DNA of 64,000 bases from Streptomyces sp. CB02009 (GCF_001905825.1 NZ_LIVV01000001.1:747274-811273); one strand, 5' to 3'. Numbered from the stretch's first letter, positions 36,344 to 45,163 are shown. Notes: generated from the letters alone by a model not told the origin. Program-made: numbers and translations.

Positions 36344-36832
36344 TCAGTGCGTCGGCAGCACGCACACCTCGTCGAGGCCGAGCACCCGGTTGAGCCGCCC
36401 GAACGCCAGCCACGAGCCCAGACTCATCGTCAGCTCAACGATCTCCGCCTGGCTGTACCGGGCCGTCATCCGCTCCCAGAACTCCTCGTCCAGACCGTGG
36501 TGGTCCAGCGCGTACCGCTCCGCGTACTCGGCCGCGAGCCGCGTCCGCTCGTCGAAGCCCTCCGAGACCTCCGTCTCCCGCCAGGCCGCGACGACCTCGT
36601 CGAAACCCTCCTCGACCTTCACCCCGTCCCGGTCGGTACGCCAGTCCAGGCAGAATCCGCAGCCGTTGATCTGCGCGATCCGCAGCCGTGCCGCCTCGAA
36701 CTCGCGCAGCCCCAGCGTCGTATGGGCGTACACCGACAGCGAGAAGTTCGCCGCCGCCGTCCCGATCTCCGGGACCATGTCGCCCCACACGTACCCGATC
36801 GGCTCCTGGCCCTCGGGAATGTCGATGATCAC
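36344..36832 (-). CDS. Carboxymuconolactone decarboxylase/AhpD-like protein
   Basis: A 162-residue protein with the AhpD core: FEAARLRIAQINGCGFCLDWR supplies the C-G-F-C redox pair and is followed by LAAEYAERYALDHHGLD with the conserved Glu/His positions. It may act as a disulfide-based peroxidase partner. It starts with a GTG at 36832 (AAGGAG just upstream) whose TGA overlaps the preceding gene (GTGA), so the two are co-translated. Confidence 0.88.
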   Translation of the reverse strand: MIIDIPEGQEPIGYVWGDMVPEIGTAAANFSLSVYAHTTLGLREFEAARLRIAQINGCGFCLDWRTDRDGVKVEEGFDEVVAAWRETEVSEGFDERTRLAAEYAERYALDHHGLDEEFWERMTARYSQAEIVELTMSLGSWLAFGRLNRVLGLDEVCVLPTH

Positions 36833-37908
36833 CGTGGTCTCCTTCCCAGCTTCCCGACCGCCGGCCGCAGCGGCACGTCCAGCGCGTCGTACAGTCCCGG
36901 CTCCGCGGCCACCAGCCAGTCGATCGCCCCGACCAGCCGGCCCACCGCCGTCGCGTTCCCGCCCGCCGAGCGGTTCTCGCCCTCTGCGGTCGCCGCCACC
37001 GTCACCTCGATCCGGGGACTGCCCTCGACGATCACCCGGTGCGCCCCCGCCCCGTCCGGCGGCACCGGCCAGTCCGGCGCGCACGAGGGATGGATACGGG
37101 TCACGTGCTCGATCACGATGCGGGGCTCCCCGCCGACGACGCCCTGCACCTCGAAGCGGATCGCGCCCTGCGTCCCCGCCTCGAAGACACCCATCGTCCG
37201 GGTCTTCACGGTCGACTCCAGCGGACGCCGGTCCACCGTCTCGCGGATCTCGTCGAGTTCGGCGCCGAGCGCGCGGGCCATCAGACGTATCTGCCCGCCC
37301 CAGACCATCGTCGGCACCGACGGCAGCAGCATCGGCGGCTCGTAGTCGAGCGGCCGGCCCATCCCGATCAGGTCGCGGACCGACTCCTCCTGCTCGTACG
37401 TCGAGTAGTCGAAGATCTCCTGGCAGCGGATCACGTCCACCGTGCTGCCGAGCCCGCTCACGAGCAGCGGCAGGACGTCGTTGCCCCAGCCCGGGTCCAC
37501 TCCCGACACGAACAGCGAACCACCGCCCTCGGCGACCGCCGCGAGCACCGGATCCCGGAACTCGGGCGGCGCGTTGCGCTGGTCGTACAGCGGATACAGC
37601 GCGGGGGTGACCACCACCGCGCCCGTCCGCACCGCGCGCGCCACGTCGTCGAGCGCCCCGTCGGGCCGGGTGTCGCCGGAAGCCGCGTACACCACCGCCC
37701 CCGGCCGCCCGTCGAGCACCGCGCCCACATCGTCGACGGCCACGACCCCGAGGTCGTGGCCGAGCCCCGCGAGCCGGCCCGCGTCCCGTCCGACCTTCGC
37801 CGGATCGGAGACCAGCACGGCCGCGAGTTCCAGCCCTGGATGGGCGTCCACGGCGCGGATCGCCGCGCGCCCGACATTTCCGGTACCCCACACCACCGTC
37901 CGAATCAT
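36829..37908 (-). CDS. NAD(P)-binding dehydrogenase, DapB/diaminopentanoate-dehydrogenase-like
   Basis: A 359-residue protein. The Rossmann motif IRTVVWGTGNVGRAAIRAV starts it, followed by a DapB_N-like domain (VAVDDVGAVLDGRPGAVVYAASG), TPALYPLYDQ, and SGVDPGWGNDVLPLLVSGL, a pattern found in 2,4-diaminopentanoate dehydrogenase-like amine dehydrogenases of actinobacteria. The substrate is unknown. It is first in a two-gene unit with the AhpD-like gene. A -10-like TACTCT lies only 6 bp upstream with no ribosome binding site, so the mRNA may be leaderless. Confidence 0.85.
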   Translation of the reverse strand: MIRTVVWGTGNVGRAAIRAVDAHPGLELAAVLVSDPAKVGRDAGRLAGLGHDLGVVAVDDVGAVLDGRPGAVVYAASGDTRPDGALDDVARAVRTGAVVVTPALYPLYDQRNAPPEFRDPVLAAVAEGGGSLFVSGVDPGWGNDVLPLLVSGLGSTVDVIRCQEIFDYSTYEQEESVRDLIGMGRPLDYEPPMLLPSVPTMVWGGQIRLMARALGAELDEIRETVDRRPLESTVKTRTMGVFEAGTQGAIRFEVQGVVGGEPRIVIEHVTRIHPSCAPDWPVPPDGAGAHRVIVEGSPRIEVTVAATAEGENRSAGGNATAVGRLVGAIDWLVAAEPGLYDALDVPLRPAVGKLGRRPR

Positions 37909-37958
37909 GCGCGGAGAGTAGCGCCGGGCCCCGAAGGTTCCCAGACCCGTGACACCAT

Positions 37959-37979
37959 GATCTGACGAATCGTCAGATC
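37959..37979. promoter_or_regulatory. Perfect palindrome, candidate TetR-type operator
   Basis: GATCTGACG and CGTCAGATC flank a 3-bp AAT spacer; the dyad extends to 13-bp arms with one mismatch. It lies 51-71 bp upstream of the dehydrogenase start and about 20 bp past the end of the acetyltransferase gene. Form and size suit a TetR-family operator. No TetR gene is in the window. Confidence 0.6.
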
Positions 37980-37999
37980 GTGGTGCGGTCCGGGACCCC

Positions 38000-38440
38000 T
38001 CAGGCCAGCCGCAGCGTCACGAACGGCACCGTGTCGCCCGGCAGGACGTACCGCTCCACCTCGACGAAGCCGCGCGCGAGCGCGAACCGCAGCCCGTCCT
38101 CGTTCGACGCGAGGACCACCGTCTCCACGCCCTCCTCGCTCAGCGTCCGCGCGTGCGCGAGCCCGCGCTCGTACAGCGCGGTCCCGACACCCCGCCCCCG
38201 GAAGGCGGGCAGCGTCCGCGCGATGACGGTCGCCGCCGCGGTCTCCTCGTCGGGCGGCCGCACCGTCGAGCAACCCACCGCCACCTCCCCGAGATACGCG
38301 ACCTCCAGCCGGTTCCGGCCGGCCCGCTCGCGCACCTCGTCGGAGGAGAGCACGGCCGTCGGGATGATCGTGTTGTGGACGGTCCGCCAGTCCGCGAGCA
38401 GGGCCTCGCTCCGCGCCCGTTCGATACGAAGATCATTCAT
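38000..38440 (-). CDS. GNAT family N-acetyltransferase
   Basis: A 146-residue GNAT domain. The acetyl-CoA loop R-G-R-G-V-G-T-A is in LPAFRGRGVGTALYERGLAHA; LSEEGVETVVLASNEDGLRFALARGFVEVERY is the usual C-terminal half. The substrate is unknown. The start at 38440 is selected because upstream codons lie in the antisense of the next gene's promoter. Confidence 0.85.
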   Translation of the reverse strand: MNDLRIERARSEALLADWRTVHNTIIPTAVLSSDEVRERAGRNRLEVAYLGEVAVGCSTVRPPDEETAAATVIARTLPAFRGRGVGTALYERGLAHARTLSEEGVETVVLASNEDGLRFALARGFVEVERYVLPGDTVPFVTLRLA

Positions 38441-38618
38441 GCCTGCAGGAAAGCGCGCCCCGTCCGGCCCGGTCAACCGCATGCGGAGGAGGAGCGCCGA
38501 CGAGGGCCCTCGACACCGCTGGACGCGGCCGTACGGGTGAGGCCGGAGTAACCGCCGCAGCGCCGCCCGCCGAACGGGTACGCATCCACGCATTGCCCCC
38601 GCTCAGGAGGATCCTTCC

Positions 38619-39446
38619 ATGCCCGTCCACAAGGGCGCCCCCGCGCTGCTGAGCGCCGGCACGCTGTGCGCGGCCCTGCTGCTCGGCGGCTGCGCGACCA
38701 CCGCGCCCCCCGCCCCCGCCGCCCCCGCAGGGACGCCCGCGGCCGCCGCGACCGCCGGGGACTCCCGCCCCGCGGGCACCCCACCCGGCGGCGCGCGCGG
38801 GGCCGCCGGGCCGGGGGAGCCGGCGAGCAGCATCGCCTCCGAGCCCGCCCCCGCGCCCAGGCTCCCCGGCGTCGGCCCCACCACCCAGGCCCTCGTCCCC
38901 GACGGCACCACCCAGGCCCTCGTCGTCACCGGAGCCACCGCCGACGACAACTTCTCCACCGCGATCCTCTACGAGAAGGGCCCGAGCGGCCACTGGACCC
39001 CGTCGGCGGGCCCGTGGCCCACCCGCAACGCGCTGAGGGGCTGGACCGCCGACCACACGGCCGGCGACCTGCGCACCCCCATCGGAGTCTTCCGGCTCGG
39101 GGACGCGGGCGGCCGGCTGCCCGACCCGGGCTCCCGCCTCCCGTACGACCAGGACGCCGACTTCGCCATCAGCGGCACCGGCTTCCACGGCGAACCCCTC
39201 GAAGGCTCCTTCGACCATGTGGTCGCCATCGACTACAACCGCGTCCCGGGCCGGACACCGCTCGACAAGGAACGCCCGCTCGGCGACGAGAAGGGCGGCG
39301 GAGTCTGGATCCACGTCGACCACGGCGGCCCCACCCAGGCCTGCATCGCCCTCGAACGCGAGCCGCTGCGCGAACTCATCCGCGCCCTCGACCCGGCCCA
39401 GGAGCCCGTCATCGTCATGGGCCCGACGCCCCAACTGGCCCGCTGA
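38619..39446 (+). CDS. L,D-transpeptidase family lipoprotein
   Basis: A 275-residue protein. The signal peptide ends with the lipobox LLGG-C (Cys about residue 25), so it is anchored to the membrane outer face. An Ala/Pro-rich linker follows to about residue 85, then a YkuD-like catalytic domain: DLRTPIGVFRLGD, GTGFHGEPLEGSFDHVVAIDYNR, and GVWIHVDHGGPTQACIALE, where His and Cys match the active site (H-x(n)-G-x-x-T-x-x-C). It probably cross-links peptidoglycan by 3-3 bonds or hydrolyses it. Confidence 0.85.
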   Translation: MPVHKGAPALLSAGTLCAALLLGGCATTAPPAPAAPAGTPAAAATAGDSRPAGTPPGGARGAAGPGEPASSIASEPAPAPRLPGVGPTTQALVPDGTTQALVVTGATADDNFSTAILYEKGPSGHWTPSAGPWPTRNALRGWTADHTAGDLRTPIGVFRLGDAGGRLPDPGSRLPYDQDADFAISGTGFHGEPLEGSFDHVVAIDYNRVPGRTPLDKERPLGDEKGGGVWIHVDHGGPTQACIALEREPLRELIRALDPAQEPVIVMGPTPQLAR

Positions 39447-39511
39447 GCCCGGCAGAGGACTCCGCCCCGTCGCCCGCTGAGCCCGGCAGAGGACCTCGCC
39501 CTGTCGCCCGC
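39444..39511. repeat. 34-bp tandem duplication across a stop codon
   Basis: The segment starting TGAGCCCGGCAGAGGAC occurs at 39444 and 39478, so the transpeptidase stop codon is duplicated with the following 31 bp. Confidence 0.7.
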
Positions 39512-39521
39512 CGGGCGCGGC

Positions 39522-39558
39522 GACGGGGCCGGACGCGTCCTCGCCGTCCGGCCCCGTC
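39522..39558. terminator. Bidirectional terminator
   Basis: A perfect 14-bp stem GACGGGGCCGGACG with a 9-nt loop between the convergent transpeptidase and NDH-2 genes. Confidence 0.85.
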
Positions 39559-39602
39559 CGCGGGCCGTCGCCCTTCCCCGGCCCCGTCCGCGCGCGTGCG
39601 CC

Positions 39603-40985
39603 TCAGTTCCCTCCGCCGGACCCGACCGCCCCGCGGAACGCGCCCGTGTGCAGCCGGACCTGCTCGGGGGTCAGATACGCGTCGGTGTACTCGAAGTCCC
39701 GCAGCGTGCCCGACCTCGACGCCAGGAACCCGGTGCGTACGTAGTCGTCCCCGGCCACGGCGTTCAGCAGCCAGTTCGTCATCACCCGGGTCTTCGCCAC
39801 GTTCGTCCGCAGCGCCGCCCAGTGGTAGGCCCGGGCCACGGCCTGCGCCGGCGCCCCGTGCAGCTCCACACCGAGCGGCTTGGAGACCCCGTCGAGCCCA
39901 CCGAGGTCCACCACCAGACCCAGATCCTTGTGGGTGTACGGGTGGGTCGGCTCACCCCGCAGGGTCGAGACCAGGTTGTCCGCGAGCGCCTTCCCCTGCC
40001 GCATCGCGTGCTGGGCGGTCGGCGGACAGATCGCGCCCTCCTCGCCCTTGGCGAGATCGGGCACCGCCGCCGCGTCCCCGAGGGCCCACACCCCGTCGAG
40101 CCCCGGAACGTTCATCTCGGCCGTGACCACGAGCCGCCCCCGGAACGTCTCCGCGCCGAGCGTGCCGATCAGCGGGCTCGCCGCCACCCCGGCCGTCCAG
40201 ATCAGCGTCCGGCTCGGCAGCACCCGCCCGTCCGTGAGCGTCACGGCGTCGTCGTCCACGGAGGCCACCGACACGCCCAGGGAGACCTCGATGCCGCGCT
40301 TGGTCAGGATGTCCAGCGCGGCGGCGCCCAGCTTGTCGCCCAGCTCGGGCATCAGCTTCGGCGCGATGTCGACCAGGTGCCACTTGATGAGCTTCGGGTC
40401 GATCCGGGGATACCGCTTGGCCGCGTTGTGGGTGAGCAGCTGGAGGCAGGCCGCCGTCTCCGTACCCGCGTAACCACCGCCGACCACCACGAACCGCAGC
40501 CGCGCCGCCCGCTCCTCCTCGTCGGTGCTCGCGTCCGCCAGGTCGAGCTGGGCGATGACGTGGTCGCGGATGTACACGGCCTCGGCGAGGGTCTTCATCC
40601 CCCGCGCGTGCTCCGCGAGCCCGGGGATGTCGAAGCTGCGGGTCACGCTGCCGGGCGCCAGCACGAGATGGTCGTACGGCTCGGTCACGTACTCACCGGC
40701 GATCGTGCGCACCACGCAGACCTTCGCCGCCGTGTCCACGCCGACCACTCCGCCCGGCACGATCCGGGTGCGGTGCCGTTCACTGCGGCGTAGCGACAGC
40801 GCGACGGACTGCGGGGTCAGGACCCCCGCCGCCACCTGGGGGAGCAGGGGCAGATACAGCTGGTACGAGAACGGTGACAGGAGCGCGAGCTGCGCCTCCC
40901 GCTCCGCGAGGCGTCGTTCGAGCCGCCGTACACAGGCCACTCCGGCGAATCCGGCGCCCACCACGAGAATCCTCGGTCGCGTCAC
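39603..40985 (-). CDS. Type II NADH dehydrogenase (NDH-2)
   Basis: A 460-residue single-subunit flavoprotein. First dinucleotide fold RILVVGAGFAGVACVRRL (FAD), second RFVVVGGGYAGTETAACLQ (NADH). ALGDAAAVPD is the FAD-binding Asp motif and CPPTAQHAMRQGKALADN the quinone-side motif (A-Q-x-A-x-Q pattern). A C-terminal amphipathic part attaches it to the membrane. It oxidises NADH and reduces menaquinone without proton pumping. It is divergent from the YidE-like gene. Confidence 0.93.
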   Translation of the reverse strand: MTRPRILVVGAGFAGVACVRRLERRLAEREAQLALLSPFSYQLYLPLLPQVAAGVLTPQSVALSLRRSERHRTRIVPGGVVGVDTAAKVCVVRTIAGEYVTEPYDHLVLAPGSVTRSFDIPGLAEHARGMKTLAEAVYIRDHVIAQLDLADASTDEEERAARLRFVVVGGGYAGTETAACLQLLTHNAAKRYPRIDPKLIKWHLVDIAPKLMPELGDKLGAAALDILTKRGIEVSLGVSVASVDDDAVTLTDGRVLPSRTLIWTAGVAASPLIGTLGAETFRGRLVVTAEMNVPGLDGVWALGDAAAVPDLAKGEEGAICPPTAQHAMRQGKALADNLVSTLRGEPTHPYTHKDLGLVVDLGGLDGVSKPLGVELHGAPAQAVARAYHWAALRTNVAKTRVMTNWLLNAVAGDDYVRTGFLASRSGTLRDFEYTDAYLTPEQVRLHTGAFRGAVGSGGGN

Positions 40986-41044
40986 GCTGTCCGCCCTTCC
41001 GTATGAGCGTGCAAGAAACCATCGGATATGGCTGAGTAAGCCGC

Positions 41045-42625
41045 ATGTGGCAATTTTTCGCTGACTATCCGTGGTTCACCCTTTTTATCGTCATTGCGGC
41101 CGGATCGCTCTTCGGCATGGTCCGCTTCGGTCCCGTGAAGCTCGGCCCCGCGGGCGTCCTCTTCTTCGGCCTGCTCCTGGGCGCGCTCGACCCCGACATC
41201 GGCCCGGCCGTGCCCGCGGGACTCTCCGTCCTCGGCCTCGCCCTGTACGTGTACACCGTCGGTCTGGAGGCGGGCCCGGCCTTCTTCCGCGAACTCCGCC
41301 CCCAGCTCGCCGTGATGACCGGAGCCGTCGCCGCCCTCGTCGTCACCGCCGTCGCCGTCGGCCTCCTCGGCAGCAAGGTCTTCGACATCGCCGGCCCCTA
41401 CCTCGCGGGCGGCTTCGCTGGCATCGGCACCACCACCCCCGGCCTCGCCGCCGCCCAGGCCTCCTCACCCGACCCCGCCCAGCCCGCCACCGGCTACGCG
41501 ATCGGGTATCCCCTCGCCGTCGTCCTCACGATCCTCTTCGTCTCGGCCGTCGCCGCCGCCCGCAACTGGCCCGGGCGCCGCGACCCGGGCTCCGGACTCC
41601 CCAAGGAACTGATCACCCGCACCGTCGACGTCACCCGGCCCCTCCGCTGGGCCGACGTCCCCGGCGCCGCCGACGGCCGGCTCCTCGCCAGCGCCCACCG
41701 GCCCCGGGGCGGCACGCCCCGTGTCGCCCGCGAGCTCGACGCCCTCGCCCCCGGCGACCAGGTCGTCCTCGTCGGCGGACCCGAGGCCGTCGCCGCAGGC
41801 ATCGCCGCCCTCGGCACCCAGGCCGCCACCCACCTCCTCGACCGGCGCGACATCGTCGACTACCGCCGCATCCTGCTCACCAACCCCGACCTCGCCGGAC
41901 ACACCGTGGCCGAACTCGGCCTCGGCGACCGCTACGGAGCCAAGGCCACCCGGGTCCGCCGCGGCGACCAGGACCTCCTGGCCCACGACGACCTGCTGCT
42001 CCAGCTCGACGACCGGGTCCGCGTCGCCATGCCCAGGGAACGCACCGCCGAGGTCACCGGCTTCCTCGGCGACACCGAGGCCAAGGTCAGCGAGGTCAGC
42101 GCCGTCAGCATGGGTCTCGGCCTCGCCGCCGGGTTCCTCATCGGCATCCCCAAGCTGACCATCGGCTCCACCGTCCTGTCCCTCGGCACCGCCGCCGGAC
42201 CTCTCGTGATGGCCATGGTCCTCGGCCGGCTGCGCCGCACCGGGCCCCTCGTCTGGGTCCTGCCGACCCGCGCCAACCTCACGCTGCGCCAGATCGGCCT
42301 GCTGATCTTCCTCGCCTGCGTCGGCCTGACCTCGGGCTACGCCTTCCGCCGCGAGGCGTTCTCGCTCTTCGGCCTCAAGCTCCTCGCGGTGCTCGTGATC
42401 GGCGCGGTGCTCAGCTACGCCCTGATGGTGCTCGTCGCCCGGCTCCTCGGCCAGAGCAGGCCCCGCACCATGGGGCTCCTCGCCGGATACGTGGGCAACC
42501 CGGCCATCACCGCGTACGCCAACAGCCGCGTCTCCGACAGCCGGGTGAACACCGGCTACGCGACCCTGTTCGCCCTGGCCATCCTCGTCAAGATCGTCTG
42601 CATCCAGCTGATCGTGGGGCTCTGA
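41045..42625 (+). CDS. AspT/YidE-type aspartate:alanine exchanger family transporter
   Basis: A 526-residue protein with the YidE/YbjL duplication: two sets of about five membrane segments (LGLALYVYTVGLEAGPAFF in the first, FLACVGLTSGYAF in the second) flank a central soluble part of about 190 residues with two TrkA-C (RCK_C)-like domains (LAPGDQVVLVGG and LLLQLDDRVRVAMPRE). The GxxxxPG motifs of this family are seen in GGFAGIGTTTPGLAAAQA and YVGNPAITAYAN. Related proteins exchange aspartate for alanine or other anions. Substrate unproven. The ATG lacks a clear ribosome binding site. Confidence 0.88.
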   Translation: MWQFFADYPWFTLFIVIAAGSLFGMVRFGPVKLGPAGVLFFGLLLGALDPDIGPAVPAGLSVLGLALYVYTVGLEAGPAFFRELRPQLAVMTGAVAALVVTAVAVGLLGSKVFDIAGPYLAGGFAGIGTTTPGLAAAQASSPDPAQPATGYAIGYPLAVVLTILFVSAVAAARNWPGRRDPGSGLPKELITRTVDVTRPLRWADVPGAADGRLLASAHRPRGGTPRVARELDALAPGDQVVLVGGPEAVAAGIAALGTQAATHLLDRRDIVDYRRILLTNPDLAGHTVAELGLGDRYGAKATRVRRGDQDLLAHDDLLLQLDDRVRVAMPRERTAEVTGFLGDTEAKVSEVSAVSMGLGLAAGFLIGIPKLTIGSTVLSLGTAAGPLVMAMVLGRLRRTGPLVWVLPTRANLTLRQIGLLIFLACVGLTSGYAFRREAFSLFGLKLLAVLVIGAVLSYALMVLVARLLGQSRPRTMGLLAGYVGNPAITAYANSRVSDSRVNTGYATLFALAILVKIVCIQLIVGL

Positions 42626-42725
42626 GACCCCGGCGGCACTCCGGTCGCCGCCGCACCGCGGCCGGGTTACGTTGCCGGAGGCCCGGCGCGGAGGCCGGAC
42701 CCCCTCCCGGAAGGCGGAACCACGC

Positions 42726-43295
42726 ATGACCACGTACAAGGTCGGCTACTTCGTCGGCAGCCTGTCGAAGGACTCCATCAACAGGATCCTCTCCCGCGCC
42801 CTCCTCCGCGTGGCGCCGCCGGAGCTGGAGTTCCAGGAGATCCCCATCAAGGACCTGCCGCTCTACAACCACGACTTCGACGCCGACTACCCGCCCGAGG
42901 GCCGGGCCCTCAAGGACGCGATCGCCGCCGTCGACGCCGTCCTCTTCGTCACCCCCGAGTACAACCGGTCCATCCCGGGCGGCCTCAAGAACGCCATCGA
43001 CTGGGCCAGCCGCCCCTGGGGGACCAACTCCTTCACCCACAAGCCCTCGGCCGTCATCGGCGCCTCGCCCGGCAAGATCGGCACCGCCGTCGCCCAGCAG
43101 AGCCTCCGCTCGGTGCTGAGCTTCTGCAACTCCCCGCAGATGAACGCACCCGAGGGCTACATCCAGTTCGTCCCGGGGCTCTTCACCCCGGACGGCGAGG
43201 TCACCGACCCGACGACCCAGCAGTTCCTGACCGACTTCATGGCCGACTTCAAGACCTTCATCGAACGGGTCACCACCGTCCTGCCCCAGCGCTGA
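42726..43295 (+). CDS. NADPH-dependent FMN reductase
   Basis: A 189-residue flavodoxin-like reductase of the ChrR/azoreductase group. YFVGSLSKDSINRILSRAL is the phosphate loop, FVTPEYNRSIPGGLKNAIDW the conserved FMN contact (P-E-Y-N), and GASPGKIGTAVAQQSLR a later loop. It uses NAD(P)H to reduce quinones, azo compounds or chromate. It stands alone, 100 bp after the antiporter gene. Confidence 0.93.
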   Translation: MTTYKVGYFVGSLSKDSINRILSRALLRVAPPELEFQEIPIKDLPLYNHDFDADYPPEGRALKDAIAAVDAVLFVTPEYNRSIPGGLKNAIDWASRPWGTNSFTHKPSAVIGASPGKIGTAVAQQSLRSVLSFCNSPQMNAPEGYIQFVPGLFTPDGEVTDPTTQQFLTDFMADFKTFIERVTTVLPQR

Positions 43296-43301
43296 ACGGG
43301 C

Positions 43302-44480
43302 TCACAGGACCACGACCCCCAGCGGACGCGAACCGGCCGCCAGCCGGCGGACGTCACCCGTGTCCAGGTCGACGACGCTCAGGCCGTCCCAGTACCCGTC
43401 GCGGGTGAACCCGCCGGTCACATAGGCGGTGCGGCCGTCCTCGGAGACCGCCACGTCCTCGTGCGGACCCTCCAGGGGATAGACCCGCTCGGCGCCGCCG
43501 GGGGCCCTGACCGTCAGGGAGGGCCCCTCGTCCTCGTCCGGGTCGATCGGCCCCGTGCCCACCACCAGCAGCGTGCCGTCGGCGGTGACCGCGGCGCCGT
43601 GCTGGTGGGTGTCGGCCGTCATCGGCTCCACGGTCGTCCGGCCGGTCCGCGGGTCGACGACCGCGAGCCGCTCCCCCTCGAAGGGCAGCAGCAGCCTGCC
43701 GTCCGAGGGACGTACGGCCGTGTAGTGCGGCTTCAGCCAGGAACCGAGCCCGCCCTCCGTGCCGTACGGGGCGACCTCCACCCGCCGCGGCTCCAGCGTC
43801 CCCGCCGCGACCACCGTGACGTCGAAGGAGTCGTGGTTCGTCGCGTACACCTCGGCTCCGTCACGCGAGACGTCCACGTCGAAGGGGCGCCGGCCGACCG
43901 GCACCGTGTCCGTGACCCGCAGGGCCGCCGTGTCGATCACCTCGAGGCTGCCGTTCCCGCCCGGCACGTTGACCCCCACGTACACCCGGCGCCCGTCAGG
44001 CGCGAGGGCGATGCCCATGCCGCCGCCCCGGTACTCGCCCGTGGTCACGGGACCCGTGTCCGTCTCGTACGGGACCAGCGCCAGCCGCCGCCGGGTCGCC
44101 GTGTCCACCACCGCGACGCCCTCCGCGGTCGCCACCCAGGCCCGCCCGTCCTTCCCGAGGGCCAGACCGTAGGGAGCGGTGCCGACCACGACCGAGCCGG
44201 TGGCACCCCGCGCGGGGTCGACGAAGGTCACCGTGTCGGAACCGAAGTCGGCGACCAGGAGCGTGCCCGGCGCGGGTCCGCCCGTCGGGGCGGGTGCCAC
44301 GGTGACGGAGGAGCCGGCCGTGGGCGGCGCGCCCGTGGGGCTCACCCCGGCCGGAGAGGCCGATCCCCCCGCGGAGGCCGCCCCGCCGGACCCCTGCGCG
44401 CACCCGGCGAGCAGGACCACGGCCACGGCTCCGGGCAGGAGAACCCGGGCGGAACGGGACGCACGGCGGTACTTCGTCAT
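43302..44480 (-). CDS. Beta-propeller (YVTN/YncE-like) lipoprotein
   Basis: A 392-residue protein. Signal peptide with lipobox LLAG-C, then a Gly/Ser/Ala/Pro-rich linker to about residue 70 and a seven-bladed propeller built of YVTN-type repeats: TLLVADFGSDTVTFVDPARG, AWVATAEGVAVVDTATR, VYVGVNVPGGNGSLEVIDTA, VYATNHDSFDVTVV and AYVTGGFTRDGYWDGLSVVD. It sits outside the membrane. Function unknown; related proteins bind metals or act as surface scaffolds. GAGGAGTCC precedes the ATG. Confidence 0.88.
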   Translation of the reverse strand: MTKYRRASRSARVLLPGAVAVVLLAGCAQGSGGAASAGGSASPAGVSPTGAPPTAGSSVTVAPAPTGGPAPGTLLVADFGSDTVTFVDPARGATGSVVVGTAPYGLALGKDGRAWVATAEGVAVVDTATRRRLALVPYETDTGPVTTGEYRGGGMGIALAPDGRRVYVGVNVPGGNGSLEVIDTAALRVTDTVPVGRRPFDVDVSRDGAEVYATNHDSFDVTVVAAGTLEPRRVEVAPYGTEGGLGSWLKPHYTAVRPSDGRLLLPFEGERLAVVDPRTGRTTVEPMTADTHQHGAAVTADGTLLVVGTGPIDPDEDEGPSLTVRAPGGAERVYPLEGPHEDVAVSEDGRTAYVTGGFTRDGYWDGLSVVDLDTGDVRRLAAGSRPLGVVVL

Positions 44481-44713
44481 GACGGACTCCTCGGCTCGGC
44501 GGACACGGGCGGCCCGTCCGAGGACGGGCCGCACCCCGTACCGATCCTCCGCCCGCGCACGGCCGGACCCGGTCCGACGGCCGGCCCCGGCCCGGTGGCG
44601 GTACGGATGACGCCGGGGTCGACCGATCGGCTGACCCCGACGTGACCCCGGCGCTGTCCTCCGAACTCCGTCGACCCGAACCGTCGAGCCCCTTCGACCC
44701 GTACCGTGGCGGG
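44481..44713. other. Divergent control region with two dyads
   Basis: The gap between the propeller and phosphatase genes holds a GC-rich palindrome at 44509-44532 (11-bp arms GCGGCCCGTCC) and a looser dyad at 44612-44637 (CGGGGTC / GACCCCG). Either could be an operator. No gene is seen. Confidence 0.4.
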
Positions 44714-45163
44714 ATGACCGACCGTGACGCGACGACCGAACCCTGGCCGGAGTCGGCCCCCGGCGTCCTGAGGCTTCCCTCCGGACGGCTGGTGCGCGGC
44801 CGCGCCCTGCGCCGCCCGCTGCCCGGCGGGCCCCGCCCGACCTACGCCGTCCACCTGCTCGGGCGGCGCGCGCCCGAGGTCCCGTGGGAGTCGGTGTGGC
44901 TCCGCTGGCCGGACTTCCGCCTCCCCGCGGACCGTGACGCGGCCCGAGCGGTCCTCACCGACGCCTGGGAGCGCGCCGCGGACGAACGGGTCGAGTTCGC
45001 CTGCGGGGGCGGACGGGGCCGCACCGGCACCGCCCTGGCCTGCCTCGCCGTCCTCGACGGGGTCCCGGCCGACGAGGCCGTCGACCACGTCCGCCGCCAC
45101 TACGACCGGCACGCCGTCGAGACCCCCTGGCAGCGCCGCTACGTCCGCCGCTTCAGCGCTTGA
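44714..45163 (+). CDS. Small protein-tyrosine phosphatase-like protein
   Basis: A 149-residue protein with the CX5R loop C-G-G-G-R-G-R-T-G (Cys97, Arg103), as in dual-specificity phosphatases. The residue before Cys is Ala rather than the usual His. WLRWPDFRLPADRDAAR is a plausible acid loop (WPD) region. Many Streptomyces carry this short form. Its substrate is unknown. The 3' end overlaps the convergent dienelactone-hydrolase-like gene by 11 bp. Confidence 0.75.
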   Translation: MTDRDATTEPWPESAPGVLRLPSGRLVRGRALRRPLPGGPRPTYAVHLLGRRAPEVPWESVWLRWPDFRLPADRDAARAVLTDAWERAADERVEFACGGGRGRTGTALACLAVLDGVPADEAVDHVRRHYDRHAVETPWQRRYVRRFSA

